DNA of 8,403 nt. It comes from Candidatus Doudnabacteria bacterium (GTDB lineage: Bacteria; Patescibacteriota; Doudnabacteria; UBA920). The DNA is taken from NCBI GenBank assembly GCA_023245915.1, contig JAHFJK010000050.1, positions 1-8,403 of the forward strand, in the 5' to 3' direction. The first letter of the stretch is position 1. The number at the start of each line of letters is the position of its first letter. Shown here one piece after another: positions 1-5,570 of this stretch. The notes beneath the pieces were generated by a model. That model worked only from the letters and a program-made list of their open reading frames with translations. It was not told the origin of the DNA and searched no databases. The position numbers and the translations under genes were made by a program.

Positions 1-283
1 CGGCGTCATTGGGCGTTATGACCAAATTCGGACCGGCAACAATTTTTTTTACAATCCCCTTGCGTTTATTTTTTATAGCCGCTTTTAAAATTGTAACGCC
101 GCTAAGCACACAGGCTGTTGCTATTATACCCTTGAAGGCCGGGTTAACTTTATACTCCACCCCTAATTCCCCCAAACCCCTAATCAGGCTTTGAAAAAGC
201 CTATCCGGACCCCTGCTGACCTTGCCCAATAAACGTTTGAAGCGCGCCAGCGGAGAAAAATACTCGTTATATAAATACAACAT
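1..283 (-). CDS. Probable glycosyltransferase, N-terminal part (cut by left edge)
   Basis: The frame opens with ATG at 281-283 and stays open for 94 codons to the window edge, so only the N-terminus is visible and the C-terminus lies outside. The start lies 3 nt after the TGA of the upstream GT4 gene, as expected in an operon. Visible features are a segment RGPDRLFQSLIRGLGELGVEY (about residues 24-44) and, near the edge, AGPNLVITPNDA. A 'GP..v..nL..gL..lGv.Y.vN' opening followed by a 'GPN' turn is typical of N-terminal Rossmann domains in some GT4/GT1-like glycosyltransferases of polysaccharide loci. The assignment rests on this pattern and on the neighbours; the donor-binding C-terminal domain that would confirm it is not in the window. 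No clear Shine-Dalgarno sequence precedes the ATG. Donor and acceptor cannot be inferred. Confidence 0.6.
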   Translation of the reverse strand, partial: MLYLYNEYFSPLARFKRLLGKVSRGPDRLFQSLIRGLGELGVEYKVNPAFKGIIATACVLSGVTILKAAIKNKRKGIVKKIVAGPNLVITPNDA

Positions 284-286
284 TTG

Positions 287-1534
287 TCAATTAGATAAAC
301 TTTTTTTCACCCAATCCTCAAACAGCGGAGCAAAATGGCGAATATGGAACTTTTCGGCTTTTAGCGCCGCGGCTTTGCCCATTTCGCTAATTTTTTCGCG
401 ATTAGCATCGGCCGCAAAAAATTTCATGGCTTTAGCGTATCCGTCAACGTCATTGGCTTCAACCGCAAAGGAAAAAGACGGGTCCAAATATTCCAAATGC
501 GCGTTCCAAATTGCGGATTTATGCGAAATAACCGGCCTGCCCGCATACATGGCTTCCACAATATTTAAACCAAAAGATTCGCCGTCGTGCCTGAAGTGCG
601 CCAGCACGTCTATAGCAAAATAAAACGCCCACAGCTCTTCTTTGGTTCCCATTTCCGGCAAAAAATGAACGTTGGGAATATGCTTTTGCTTCTGAATTAG
701 TTGCAAAGCCGGCGCCGCGCCTACAATTAAATAGTGGCTATGGGGATATTCCTTCACTGCGCGCTCAAAGGCACTTATGCCAATAGGGTCAAAAATGCCG
801 TCGCTGTTTCGGCCAATGCGGCCAAAGACTATGTCTTTTTCCGGAATACCCAAACTTTGTCGGATTTTTCTGCCCTGTTCTTTTGCTTCCATTGGGCCTT
901 CGCTGGGCACGTAGACCACCTTAACTTTTTCCTTCGGGACAACCGGAGTAAGTTTGCCTGCCACTTCTTCTGAAATGCACAAATGGTACTTAATATTTCT
1001 TTGCAGGTTAGGCTGACCAAAAATATTTAAAAGGATAATGGGGATATTTTTTATGGTACTAAAGGGAAAATCCGCGTGACCCGCCCCGGTAGCCACCAGC
1101 AAGTCTATGTCAAAATCTTTGATGATTTTATAAACATTCGGCGACATTCCTCTTATAAAATACGGCGGATTTTTTTCAATTTTTTCATAGTCAAAAGGAA
1201 TGGCAAACACGCCTCCATCCAGCACGTATTTAAGCCTCGAATCCGTCGGAATTGAAATGCCGGTGGCAGGGTCAAATTTATCCGAATACATTAAAAATGT
1301 TTCATACTTTTCTTTATTCAAATGCCTGGCAAAAATCTGCATCATGGAAGACGTACCGCCATAGCCAAGGGCGTAAACATAAAAAAATAGCACGCGTTTT
1401 TTTCTTTTTTTTGGCCTGTCAAACAGGCGCTTCCAGTTTATCGCGGCAATAACAAACCACTCCCGTAGTTGCCAATAAAGCCGGCTTTGGGATTTAATTT
1501 TAGGATGGATTTTTTTGTAAAAAAAATCTAGCAT
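287..1534 (-). CDS. Glycosyltransferase family 4 (GT-B fold)
   Basis: A 415-residue protein, the usual length for a two-domain GT-B glycosyltransferase that moves a sugar from a nucleotide donor to a growing glycan at the cytoplasmic membrane face. The N-terminal domain has the glycine-rich loop LGYGGTSSMMQIFARHL (about 56-72). The C-terminal domain begins near 235 with VFGRIGRNSDG and carries the GT4 E-x7-E signature in GESFGLNIVEAMYAGRPVI (E319 and E327), which binds the donor phosphates and sugar. A basic, amphipathic N-terminus (K/R-rich around 36-47) could help membrane association; this is inference. The ATG start at 1532-1534 is preceded by a modest AAGG and lies 3 nt after the stop of the upstream SDR gene, so translation is probably coupled. 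Family membership is secure. The specific sugar and linkage are unknown. Confidence 0.9.
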   Translation of the reverse strand: MLDFFYKKIHPKIKSQSRLYWQLREWFVIAAINWKRLFDRPKKRKKRVLFFYVYALGYGGTSSMMQIFARHLNKEKYETFLMYSDKFDPATGISIPTDSRLKYVLDGGVFAIPFDYEKIEKNPPYFIRGMSPNVYKIIKDFDIDLLVATGAGHADFPFSTIKNIPIILLNIFGQPNLQRNIKYHLCISEEVAGKLTPVVPKEKVKVVYVPSEGPMEAKEQGRKIRQSLGIPEKDIVFGRIGRNSDGIFDPIGISAFERAVKEYPHSHYLIVGAAPALQLIQKQKHIPNVHFLPEMGTKEELWAFYFAIDVLAHFRHDGESFGLNIVEAMYAGRPVISHKSAIWNAHLEYLDPSFSFAVEANDVDGYAKAMKFFAADANREKISEMGKAAALKAEKFHIRHFAPLFEDWVKKSLSN

Positions 1535-1537
1535 ACC

Positions 1538-2638
1538 TTAACCTTGCATCTTATCCAAAATTCTCTTTAAAACTTTAAAATTGGTTTTATACCAGGCGGC
1601 TGCCCTGCTGACGCCCTGGCCGAAGCCTACTTTGGAGCGGAAACCCATTTTTGTAATTTTGGTAGAGTCCATATATTCGTCGGGAATTTCAATGAACTGC
1701 CTGGGCTTTTTTACGACCTTGGGCTTAATGTCGCGGATTGCTTTTCTTAAAGCTGAAATAACCTCGGTAACATTTTTAATATTTTCACAAGCTTTCAGAT
1801 TTTTAGTCTGCCGCTTTGTATACGAACCAACATTAAATGCAGTCCACCCGTATGTTGCCTTGCCTTTAAAAGGCATATTTTTGGCATTTTTGCCGTAATA
1901 CCCTTCAATTTTTTCGGCCAAAAATACATAGGCATCAACCGCGTCATCTATATATAAATACTCCCTCAAAACCCGTTCATGGCCGGCTTTAATCACCGGC
2001 GGCTTGCCCGACAGCAGCAGCATGGAAACCAGGGGGATAAGCCGGGTAAAATTTATATCACCCGGGCCATAAATATTACAGCAGCGGACAACCGCTATCG
2101 AAATTTTATATTGAAAAGCGTAAGCCTGGGCTAAGCTGTCGGCACTGGCTTTGGAAGCGCTATAAATATCTATGCCTCTTAAAGAATAATTTTCCGCGTA
2201 AGGCAGGCCTTCCAGTTCATCAGCCGCGTGGTCGCCATATGCTTTGTCCGAAGATGCCAACAGCAGCCTTTTGATTTTATTGCGACGGCTGGCTTCCAGA
2301 ACATTTAAGCTGGCCAAGACATTATTCCGGATGGCGGAATGAGGTTGCCGGGCGGCGCGGCTGACAATTGGCGAAGCGGCAAGGTGAAAAACGCCGCGGG
2401 CTCCGGATTTTTTAAATAAAGAGTCAGTTGCCTTAAAGTTTGTCAGGTTACAGGCCGCGACCTTCAAGTTTGAATGAGCCGGCAATAAAACTTTGTTGTA
2501 TCCGCCTTTTTTTGAAACTACCGCAGTTACCAAAGCGCCCAGTCCCAATAACTTGCGGGTTAAATGCGAACCCACAAACCCGGCTGCGCCGGTTATAATA
2601 ACTTTTTGGCCCTGCCAAAATTGTGTATTTACGGTCAT
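1538..2638 (-). CDS. NAD-dependent SDR, CDP-glucose 4,6-dehydratase-like (RfbG-like)
   Basis: A 366-residue extended SDR. The nucleotide-binding motif is TGAAGFVG (G17, G20, G23), and catalytic Tyr159/Lys163 lie in YSASK. The opening FWQGQKVIITG and the active-site stretch LASSDKAYG (128-135) resemble CDP-glucose 4,6-dehydratases, which have Ser/Thr-Asp-Lys where RmlB-type dTDP-glucose dehydratases have Thr-Asp-Glu. Other family marks are RCCNIYGPGD (185-194), REYLYIDD (225-232), and a C-terminal DSTK...GF...WY block (324-350). RfbG converts CDP-glucose to CDP-4-keto-6-deoxyglucose, the substrate of RfbH-type enzymes. An RfbH-like gene lies two genes upstream in the same block, which supports this reading. 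Residues about 245-315 are longer and more lysine-rich than in typical RfbG as I know it. A related SDR with another NDP-sugar substrate (epimerase or GDP-mannose-type dehydratase) remains possible. The start is ATG at 2636-2638, 15 nt after the preceding gene. Confidence 0.75.
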   Translation of the reverse strand: MTVNTQFWQGQKVIITGAAGFVGSHLTRKLLGLGALVTAVVSKKGGYNKVLLPAHSNLKVAACNLTNFKATDSLFKKSGARGVFHLAASPIVSRAARQPHSAIRNNVLASLNVLEASRRNKIKRLLLASSDKAYGDHAADELEGLPYAENYSLRGIDIYSASKASADSLAQAYAFQYKISIAVVRCCNIYGPGDINFTRLIPLVSMLLLSGKPPVIKAGHERVLREYLYIDDAVDAYVFLAEKIEGYYGKNAKNMPFKGKATYGWTAFNVGSYTKRQTKNLKACENIKNVTEVISALRKAIRDIKPKVVKKPRQFIEIPDEYMDSTKITKMGFRSKVGFGQGVSRAAAWYKTNFKVLKRILDKMQG

Positions 2639-2653
2639 AAAGACAATGGCTAT

Positions 2654-3523
2654 TTACTTTCTTTGGGCCGACTCAATTTCCTTAACTATTGCTTCTTTTA
2701 CTTTGGCGTATTCTGACTCAATGCTTTGCAGGTCCAAATTATGCTCAAGCTCATACAGCCTGAACGCGACCATCAGCCTGAAAAAAACATACAGCAAAGC
2801 TACCAGCAATCCTCTTGTGCCGGCTTTAAAGCCGCGCTTATAAAACAGATAAAAATAATGCCCCATACTGCCGAATAAGTAAAGCAGGCTGAATCGCTTG
2901 CCGTCTTTAAATTTCTGTTCAACTTCAGCATTCGCATAACGCAAATGCGCTGTAATAAATTTGTTTAAATCATAAAGGCTAAAATGCCGCATGGCGAACT
3001 CATGCGTTTGCGGCAAATGCAGGAGCTCATCCGGCTTGCCTAAAAATTTGCCCATGCCGTGGATTTTGTTATTGCTAAAATCCACCACGCCTTTTTTAAA
3101 AAAACACGGGTATTCGGCCTTGGCCATAACCTGCCGGGTATCGCCCCAGAGATAAGTGAAAACCGGGATATACACGTATTTGATTTTTTGCTGGCGCGAT
3201 ATCTCCACCAGTTTTTCCAAAAGGGTTTTGGGCAAAATATTGTCCACGTAGCCCCAATAGAGCCAATCATTACTCGCTGCCTGGCTCACCTGGTCTAACA
3301 ATTCCTGCGTTTCTATAAACGACTTGCCGTTAGCTTGCCGGCTAATGACTTTGGCGCCAAATTTTTCCGCAATTTCACGCGTGTTGTCCGTGCTTTCCTG
3401 GTCCGAGACAATCACTTCTCCATACGGCAAAAAATCACGTAAGGCATACTCAAGGCGGTAGCCGTCGTTGTAAGTAAAAATAACGAAGGAAATATTGCCT
3501 GCTTGAGGCTGGTTTTCATCCAT
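2654..3523 (-). CDS. Glycosyltransferase family 2 (WaaE/KdtX-like architecture)
   Basis: A 289-residue GT-A type enzyme that would transfer a sugar from a nucleotide donor onto the glycan. The start is typical of GT2: ISFVIFTYNDGYRLEYAL (11-28), then EVIVSDQESTDNTREIA (36-52), in which Asp41 sits in the usual nucleotide-contacting position. The region that normally holds the metal-binding DxD (often DADE in the WaaE-like group) reads WLYWGYVDNILP (87-98), leaving one acidic residue, Asp94. The C-terminal part has an aromatic, basic helix pair (about 205-258, LLYLFGSMGHYFYLFYKRGF and then LLVALLYVFFRLMVAF), suggesting association with the inner membrane face. The gene starts with ATG at 3521-3523, 20 nt after the RfbH-like gene, with no clear Shine-Dalgarno. 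The GT2 fold is well supported. Donor and activity are not, given the unusual DxD region. Confidence 0.82.
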   Translation of the reverse strand: MDENQPQAGNISFVIFTYNDGYRLEYALRDFLPYGEVIVSDQESTDNTREIAEKFGAKVISRQANGKSFIETQELLDQVSQAASNDWLYWGYVDNILPKTLLEKLVEISRQQKIKYVYIPVFTYLWGDTRQVMAKAEYPCFFKKGVVDFSNNKIHGMGKFLGKPDELLHLPQTHEFAMRHFSLYDLNKFITAHLRYANAEVEQKFKDGKRFSLLYLFGSMGHYFYLFYKRGFKAGTRGLLVALLYVFFRLMVAFRLYELEHNLDLQSIESEYAKVKEAIVKEIESAQRK

Positions 3524-3543
3524 AAATAAAGCTAAAAACTAAT

Positions 3544-4797
3544 TTATACCAAATTCTTTGATTTTAAAAACTCCATAACCTTGCCGGTTAAATACTCAAT
3601 CATCTGCTGGTTGAGGCCGTGGTGGGCAGCAACCAAAAAGGTATTCCTCATAATGTAATCGGCGTCATCCAGCTCGGCAGCCACGCGAAATTTATCCTGC
3701 AATTTTTTGTAAACCGGATGCCGTAAAATGTTGCCGGCAAAAAGCAGGCGGGTTTGGATTTTATTGGTTTCTAAAAATTTTAGCAATTCCTTTCTGGCAA
3801 TGCCGGAACTTTCCTTAACAGTAACCGGAAATGACAACCAGTAGCTTTCAGAGCCTAAAAGTTCTTGGGGAAGAATAAAATATTTCTCCAGCTTACTGAA
3901 AAAACCGTATAAGCTTTCAAAATTGCGCCGGCGCAAACGGTTAAACTCAGGCAAACGGCCAAACTGGACCAGGCCAAAAGCCGCCTGCATTTCCACGGCT
4001 TTCATATTATAGCCCAGTTCCATAAACACGAACTTGCCGTCGTAGTCTATGTCATCCAGGCGAAAATTGTAGCGCTCTTCAAAAGCGCCTTCGTAATGTT
4101 CATAGTGCTCCGGCAGAGCCCGCCCCCAGTCGCGGAAGACTTTAGCGCGCTTAATAGTGGCCAAATCGTCGCTCATGACCATCCCTCCTCCCCCGCCGGC
4201 GGTCATATTGTGAGAAGCATAAAAGCTGGTTGTGGTCAGATCAGACCAGGTTCCTGTTGGCTTTCCGTGCAGTTTGGAACCATGAGTGTCACAGCTGTCC
4301 TCTATTAATTTAAGATGGTGCTTGTCGCAAATTTCGCGCAGGCGCGGCATATCGTTTAAACTGCCAACTGCATGAGGCACCATTAAAGCTACGGTTTTTG
4401 GAGTAATAGCTGGCTCAACCTGCTCGAGATCGATATTATACGTGCCGACTTTGGAATCTACTACCACGGGCACTAAATTTTTCATGAGTATTGGACTCAT
4501 AGTCGTGCCAAAAGTGCAGGCCGGCGTTATAACTTCTGACCCGACGGGAAAATTCATCAACTCTAAAGCGAGCAAATTGGCAGAGGAGCCGGAATTAACA
4601 AACAAACCATACTTTTTGCCAAAGCTTTGCGCCAGCAATTTTTCAAATTCTTCGGTATATTTGCCGTTGCCCAACCAGTCTTCTTTTAAGCACTTTACCA
4701 CCGCGTCAATTTCCTCCTGTCCGTAAACCGCCTTGGTGTAATAAATCCAGTCTTCGCCCGGCTTAAATTTCCTGTCCGGTTCCAGCAAAAAATTCAT
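3544..4797 (-). CDS. RfbH/ColD-type PLP-dependent NDP-4-keto-6-deoxyhexose 3-dehydratase
   Basis: A 417-residue DegT/DnrJ/EryC1/StrS-fold protein. Fold-type I marks are NSGSSAN (68-74, cofactor phosphate loop) and LIEDSCDTHGS (164-174, with Asp167 for the pyridine nitrogen). Where aminotransferases have the PLP-binding lysine, this protein reads SFYASHNMTAGGGGG with His196. That His is the hallmark of sugar 3-dehydratases: RfbH/E1 on CDP-4-keto-6-deoxyglucose and ColD on GDP-4-keto-6-deoxymannose. FRDWGR (221-226), ELGYNMKAVEMQAAFGL (260-276) and TRLLFAGNILRHP (349-361) match the RfbH pattern closely. E1 holds a [2Fe-2S] cluster on four cysteines. Here only the first is kept (Cys169), and there is no cysteine from 170 to the C-terminus, so a cluster of that type cannot form. 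Expected product: a 3-deoxy-4-keto sugar nucleotide. The ATG at 4795-4797 lacks a good Shine-Dalgarno. It is the first gene of the left block, with a promoter candidate at 4831-4860. Confidence 0.85.
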   Translation of the reverse strand: MNFLLEPDRKFKPGEDWIYYTKAVYGQEEIDAVVKCLKEDWLGNGKYTEEFEKLLAQSFGKKYGLFVNSGSSANLLALELMNFPVGSEVITPACTFGTTMSPILMKNLVPVVVDSKVGTYNIDLEQVEPAITPKTVALMVPHAVGSLNDMPRLREICDKHHLKLIEDSCDTHGSKLHGKPTGTWSDLTTTSFYASHNMTAGGGGGMVMSDDLATIKRAKVFRDWGRALPEHYEHYEGAFEERYNFRLDDIDYDGKFVFMELGYNMKAVEMQAAFGLVQFGRLPEFNRLRRRNFESLYGFFSKLEKYFILPQELLGSESYWLSFPVTVKESSGIARKELLKFLETNKIQTRLLFAGNILRHPVYKKLQDKFRVAAELDDADYIMRNTFLVAAHHGLNQQMIEYLTGKVMEFLKSKNLV

Positions 4798-4830
4798 TTT
4801 TTCTTTTATTCATTAATAAAATTTGTATAA

Positions 4831-4860
4831 ATCATACTGGATTTATGCCTTTTTGTCCAA
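4831..4860 (-). promoter_or_regulatory. Sigma70-like promoter candidate for the RfbH-like gene
   Basis: On the minus strand, TTGGAC (4855-4860) and TATGAT (4831-4836) are separated by 18 nt. Each box is one mismatch or a few from consensus. The predicted transcript start near 4824 gives a leader of about 27 nt before the ATG at 4797. The -35 box directly abuts the -35 box of the plus-strand promoter candidate. Position and box quality support it; this is a motif-level call only. Confidence 0.5.
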
Positions 4861-4888
4861 TTGACTTTCCATAGAGTTTTGCCATAAT
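4861..4888 (+). promoter_or_regulatory. Sigma70-like promoter candidate for the small plus-strand unit
   Basis: TTGACT (4861-4866, one mismatch to TTGACA) and CATAAT (4883-4888, one mismatch to TATAAT) are separated by 16 nt. Transcription would start near 4895, leading into an AAGGAGG, a short ORF and an intrinsic terminator. The correct order and spacing of all parts raises confidence above that of an isolated motif match. Confidence 0.6.
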
Positions 4889-4913
4889 ACTGAAACTTTC
4901 AAATAAACCCCAA

Positions 4914-4920
4914 AAGGAGG
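4914..4920 (+). promoter_or_regulatory. Canonical Shine-Dalgarno for the mini-ORF
   Basis: AAGGAGG is a full match to the anti-Shine-Dalgarno complement, 7 nt before the ATG at 4928-4930. It is the only canonical ribosome-binding site I found at a start in this window; the polysaccharide genes have weak ones or none. It fixes the strand and start of the mini-ORF if that ORF is translated. Confidence 0.65.
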
Positions 4921-4927
4921 CACCGGT

Positions 4928-4996
4928 ATGAAACCCAAACTTGTACGGCGCTGTCCCCCTGACAGCGCCGTTTTTATTTATTTTCTTTACTTTTGA
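4928..4996 (+). CDS. Putative 22-residue mini-ORF read through its own terminator hairpin
   Basis: ATG at 4928, 22 sense codons, TGA at 4994-4996. The predicted peptide is MKPKLVRRCPPDSAVFIYF plus LYF: a short basic N-terminus (K2, K4, R7, R8), then a hydrophobic aromatic tail. The frame spans the entire terminator stem-loop (4946-4970) and the U-tract, so a transcript ending at the terminator would lack the stop codon or end at about it. That makes a conventional protein product doubtful. It could be a leader peptide, a non-stop message, or a small RNA that only recruits ribosomes. I do not recognise any family. The perfect ribosome-binding site is the main reason to list it as coding. Confidence 0.3.
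   Translation: MKPKLVRRCPPDSAVFIYFLYF
4946..4980 (+). terminator. Intrinsic terminator of the small plus-strand unit
   Basis: A perfect 10-bp GC-rich stem, CGGCGCTGTC (4946-4955) with GACAGCGCCG (4961-4970), closes a 5-nt loop (CCCCT) and is followed directly by TTTTTATTTATTTT. The T-run is on the plus strand only. On the minus strand the stem is followed by TACAAG, so it does not look like a terminator for the right block. Confidence 0.88.
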
Positions 4997-5004
4997 TATC
5001 GAAC

Positions 5005-5050
5005 AAATTTTTCCGAAATTTGCACATATGTAGAAATTTCGGAAAAATTT
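5005..5050. repeat. Perfect 17-bp inverted repeat (AT-rich hairpin)
   Basis: The arms at 5005-5021 (AAATTTTTCCGAAATTT) and 5034-5050 (AAATTTCGGAAAAATTT) are exact reverse complements around a 12-nt loop that itself contains the palindrome ACATATGT (5024-5031). The arms carry T/A runs at the base. It could be a bidirectional, weak terminator for the Nudix-side transcripts, an operator for a dimeric regulator, or a small mobile palindromic element. The sequence alone does not decide. Confidence 0.8.
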
Positions 5051-5066
5051 TTCCTAAAGCCAATTG

Positions 5067-5085
5067 CCGCCGACTTCGTCGGCGG
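5067..5085. repeat. Short GC-rich palindrome (8-bp stem, TTC loop)
   Basis: CCGCCGAC (5067-5074) and GTCGGCGG (5078-5085) pair perfectly around TTC, in otherwise AT-rich DNA about 20 bp past the Nudix stop codon. No T-run follows on either strand, so it is not a classical intrinsic terminator. It may protect the 3' end of the right-block mRNA or be a dispersed palindromic repeat. Confidence 0.6.
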
Positions 5086-5105
5086 ATATCTTGTAATATT
5101 ATACC

Positions 5106-5570
5106 TTAAACAAATTTTTTAACTTTTTTCCAAAGCTGCTTGTGTTCAGCAATTATGTTTTTCGGCATTATCTTAAAAAATTTTCCGGTTTTTGGGCTGC
5201 CTTTCAATGCGCACCAAAAAACAAAAGTCACGCTGTGGCCGCGCTTGCCTCTGGAGTAATTCATGGGAAACAAAAATTTATAGAACCTCAAATCGGAATC
5301 CAATTCTTCTTTGGCAATCCGTTTTAAGGCGCCAACAAATTCTTCATGATTCCGCAAAACGCTTCCCGGAAAATGCCAGCCTTTCCAAAATTTATCCTTC
5401 CGATATGTCAACAAAAAACCTTGTTTTCTATCACTTACTATTATTTCGCATGCGGCGGACGGTAAAATTTTGCATAGCGCGTCAAAAACCGCTTCGGGAA
5501 GCTCGTGGCCCGATGAATGAATTTTTTTAACAAGCCTTATAAATGTTTTAATTTCTTTTGGAGATAACAT
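5106..5570 (-). CDS. Nudix hydrolase, GDP-mannose mannosyl hydrolase-like
   Basis: 154 residues from the ATG at 5568-5570; a longer form from TTG at 5586-5588 adds six residues and is less likely. The first roughly 40 residues are a helical extension. The Nudix domain follows: GFLLTYRKDKFWKGWHFPGS (51-70), then a degenerate Nudix box from 69 to about 94 with Glu76/Glu77, Arg84 and Glu88/Glu89. Compared with G-x5-E-x7-REUxEExGU, the second Gly of the usual GG is Ser70 and the Glu after Arg84 is Ile85. GDP-mannose mannosyl hydrolases likewise lack that Glu, and 'W.FPGG' followed by a degenerate box is their pattern. Such enzymes hydrolyse GDP-sugars to GDP and free sugar in polysaccharide loci. 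The gene overlaps the transketolase C-terminal gene by 23 nt, so translation is probably coupled. The Nudix fold is well supported; the substrate is inferred. Confidence 0.8.
   Translation of the reverse strand: MLSPKEIKTFIRLVKKIHSSGHELPEAVFDALCKILPSAACEIIVSDRKQGFLLTYRKDKFWKGWHFPGSVLRNHEEFVGALKRIAKEELDSDLRFYKFLFPMNYSRGKRGHSVTFVFWCALKGSPKTGKFFKIMPKNIIAEHKQLWKKVKKFV

Larger units (their letters stand above)
4895..4980 (+). ncRNA. Putative short stand-alone transcript (about 80-85 nt)
   Basis: Bounded by the promoter candidate at 4861-4888 and the intrinsic terminator at 4946-4980, this would be a transcript of about 80 nt oriented opposite to every other gene here. No plus-strand gene follows it, so it is not an obvious leader or attenuator for a downstream gene. 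It contains an exposed AAGGAGG followed by an ATG. It matches no RNA family I can name. The 5' end is inferred from the promoter boxes and may be off by several bases. Confidence 0.45.
4798..5105. other. Structured intergenic region between two minus-strand blocks
   Basis: About 308 bp separate the Nudix gene from the RfbH-like gene, and no long coding frame is credible here. From right to left it holds a GC-rich hairpin (5067-5085), a perfect 17-bp inverted repeat (5005-5050), a small plus-strand transcription unit with promoter, ribosome-binding site, mini-ORF and terminator (4861-4996), and a divergent minus-strand promoter candidate (4831-4860). It is the likely boundary between two transcription units. 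I see no strong minus-strand intrinsic terminator for the right block, because the hairpins on that strand are not followed by a T-run. Confidence 0.7.

Noticed and set aside
222..623. Plus-strand open frame of about 130 codons over the GT4 gene
   Set aside because: It is antisense to a clear glycosyltransferase, has no recognisable domain and no ribosome-binding site. The same holds for the other long plus-strand frames opposite the minus-strand genes (for example 1581-1898, 2493-2843, 5675-6139 and 7942-8340).
3544..4797. Annotation as an ordinary sugar aminotransferase
   Set aside because: The catalytic lysine position is His196 and the flanking motifs match sugar 3-dehydratases, so transamination as the main reaction is unlikely.
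4946..4970. GC-rich stem as a bidirectional terminator for the right block
   Set aside because: On the minus strand it is followed by TACAAG rather than a T-run; the T-run is on the plus strand only.
5098..5103. Minus-strand TATAAT just after the Nudix stop as a promoter
   Set aside because: No acceptable -35 box lies 16-18 nt upstream, and such hexamers are common in AT-rich spacers.
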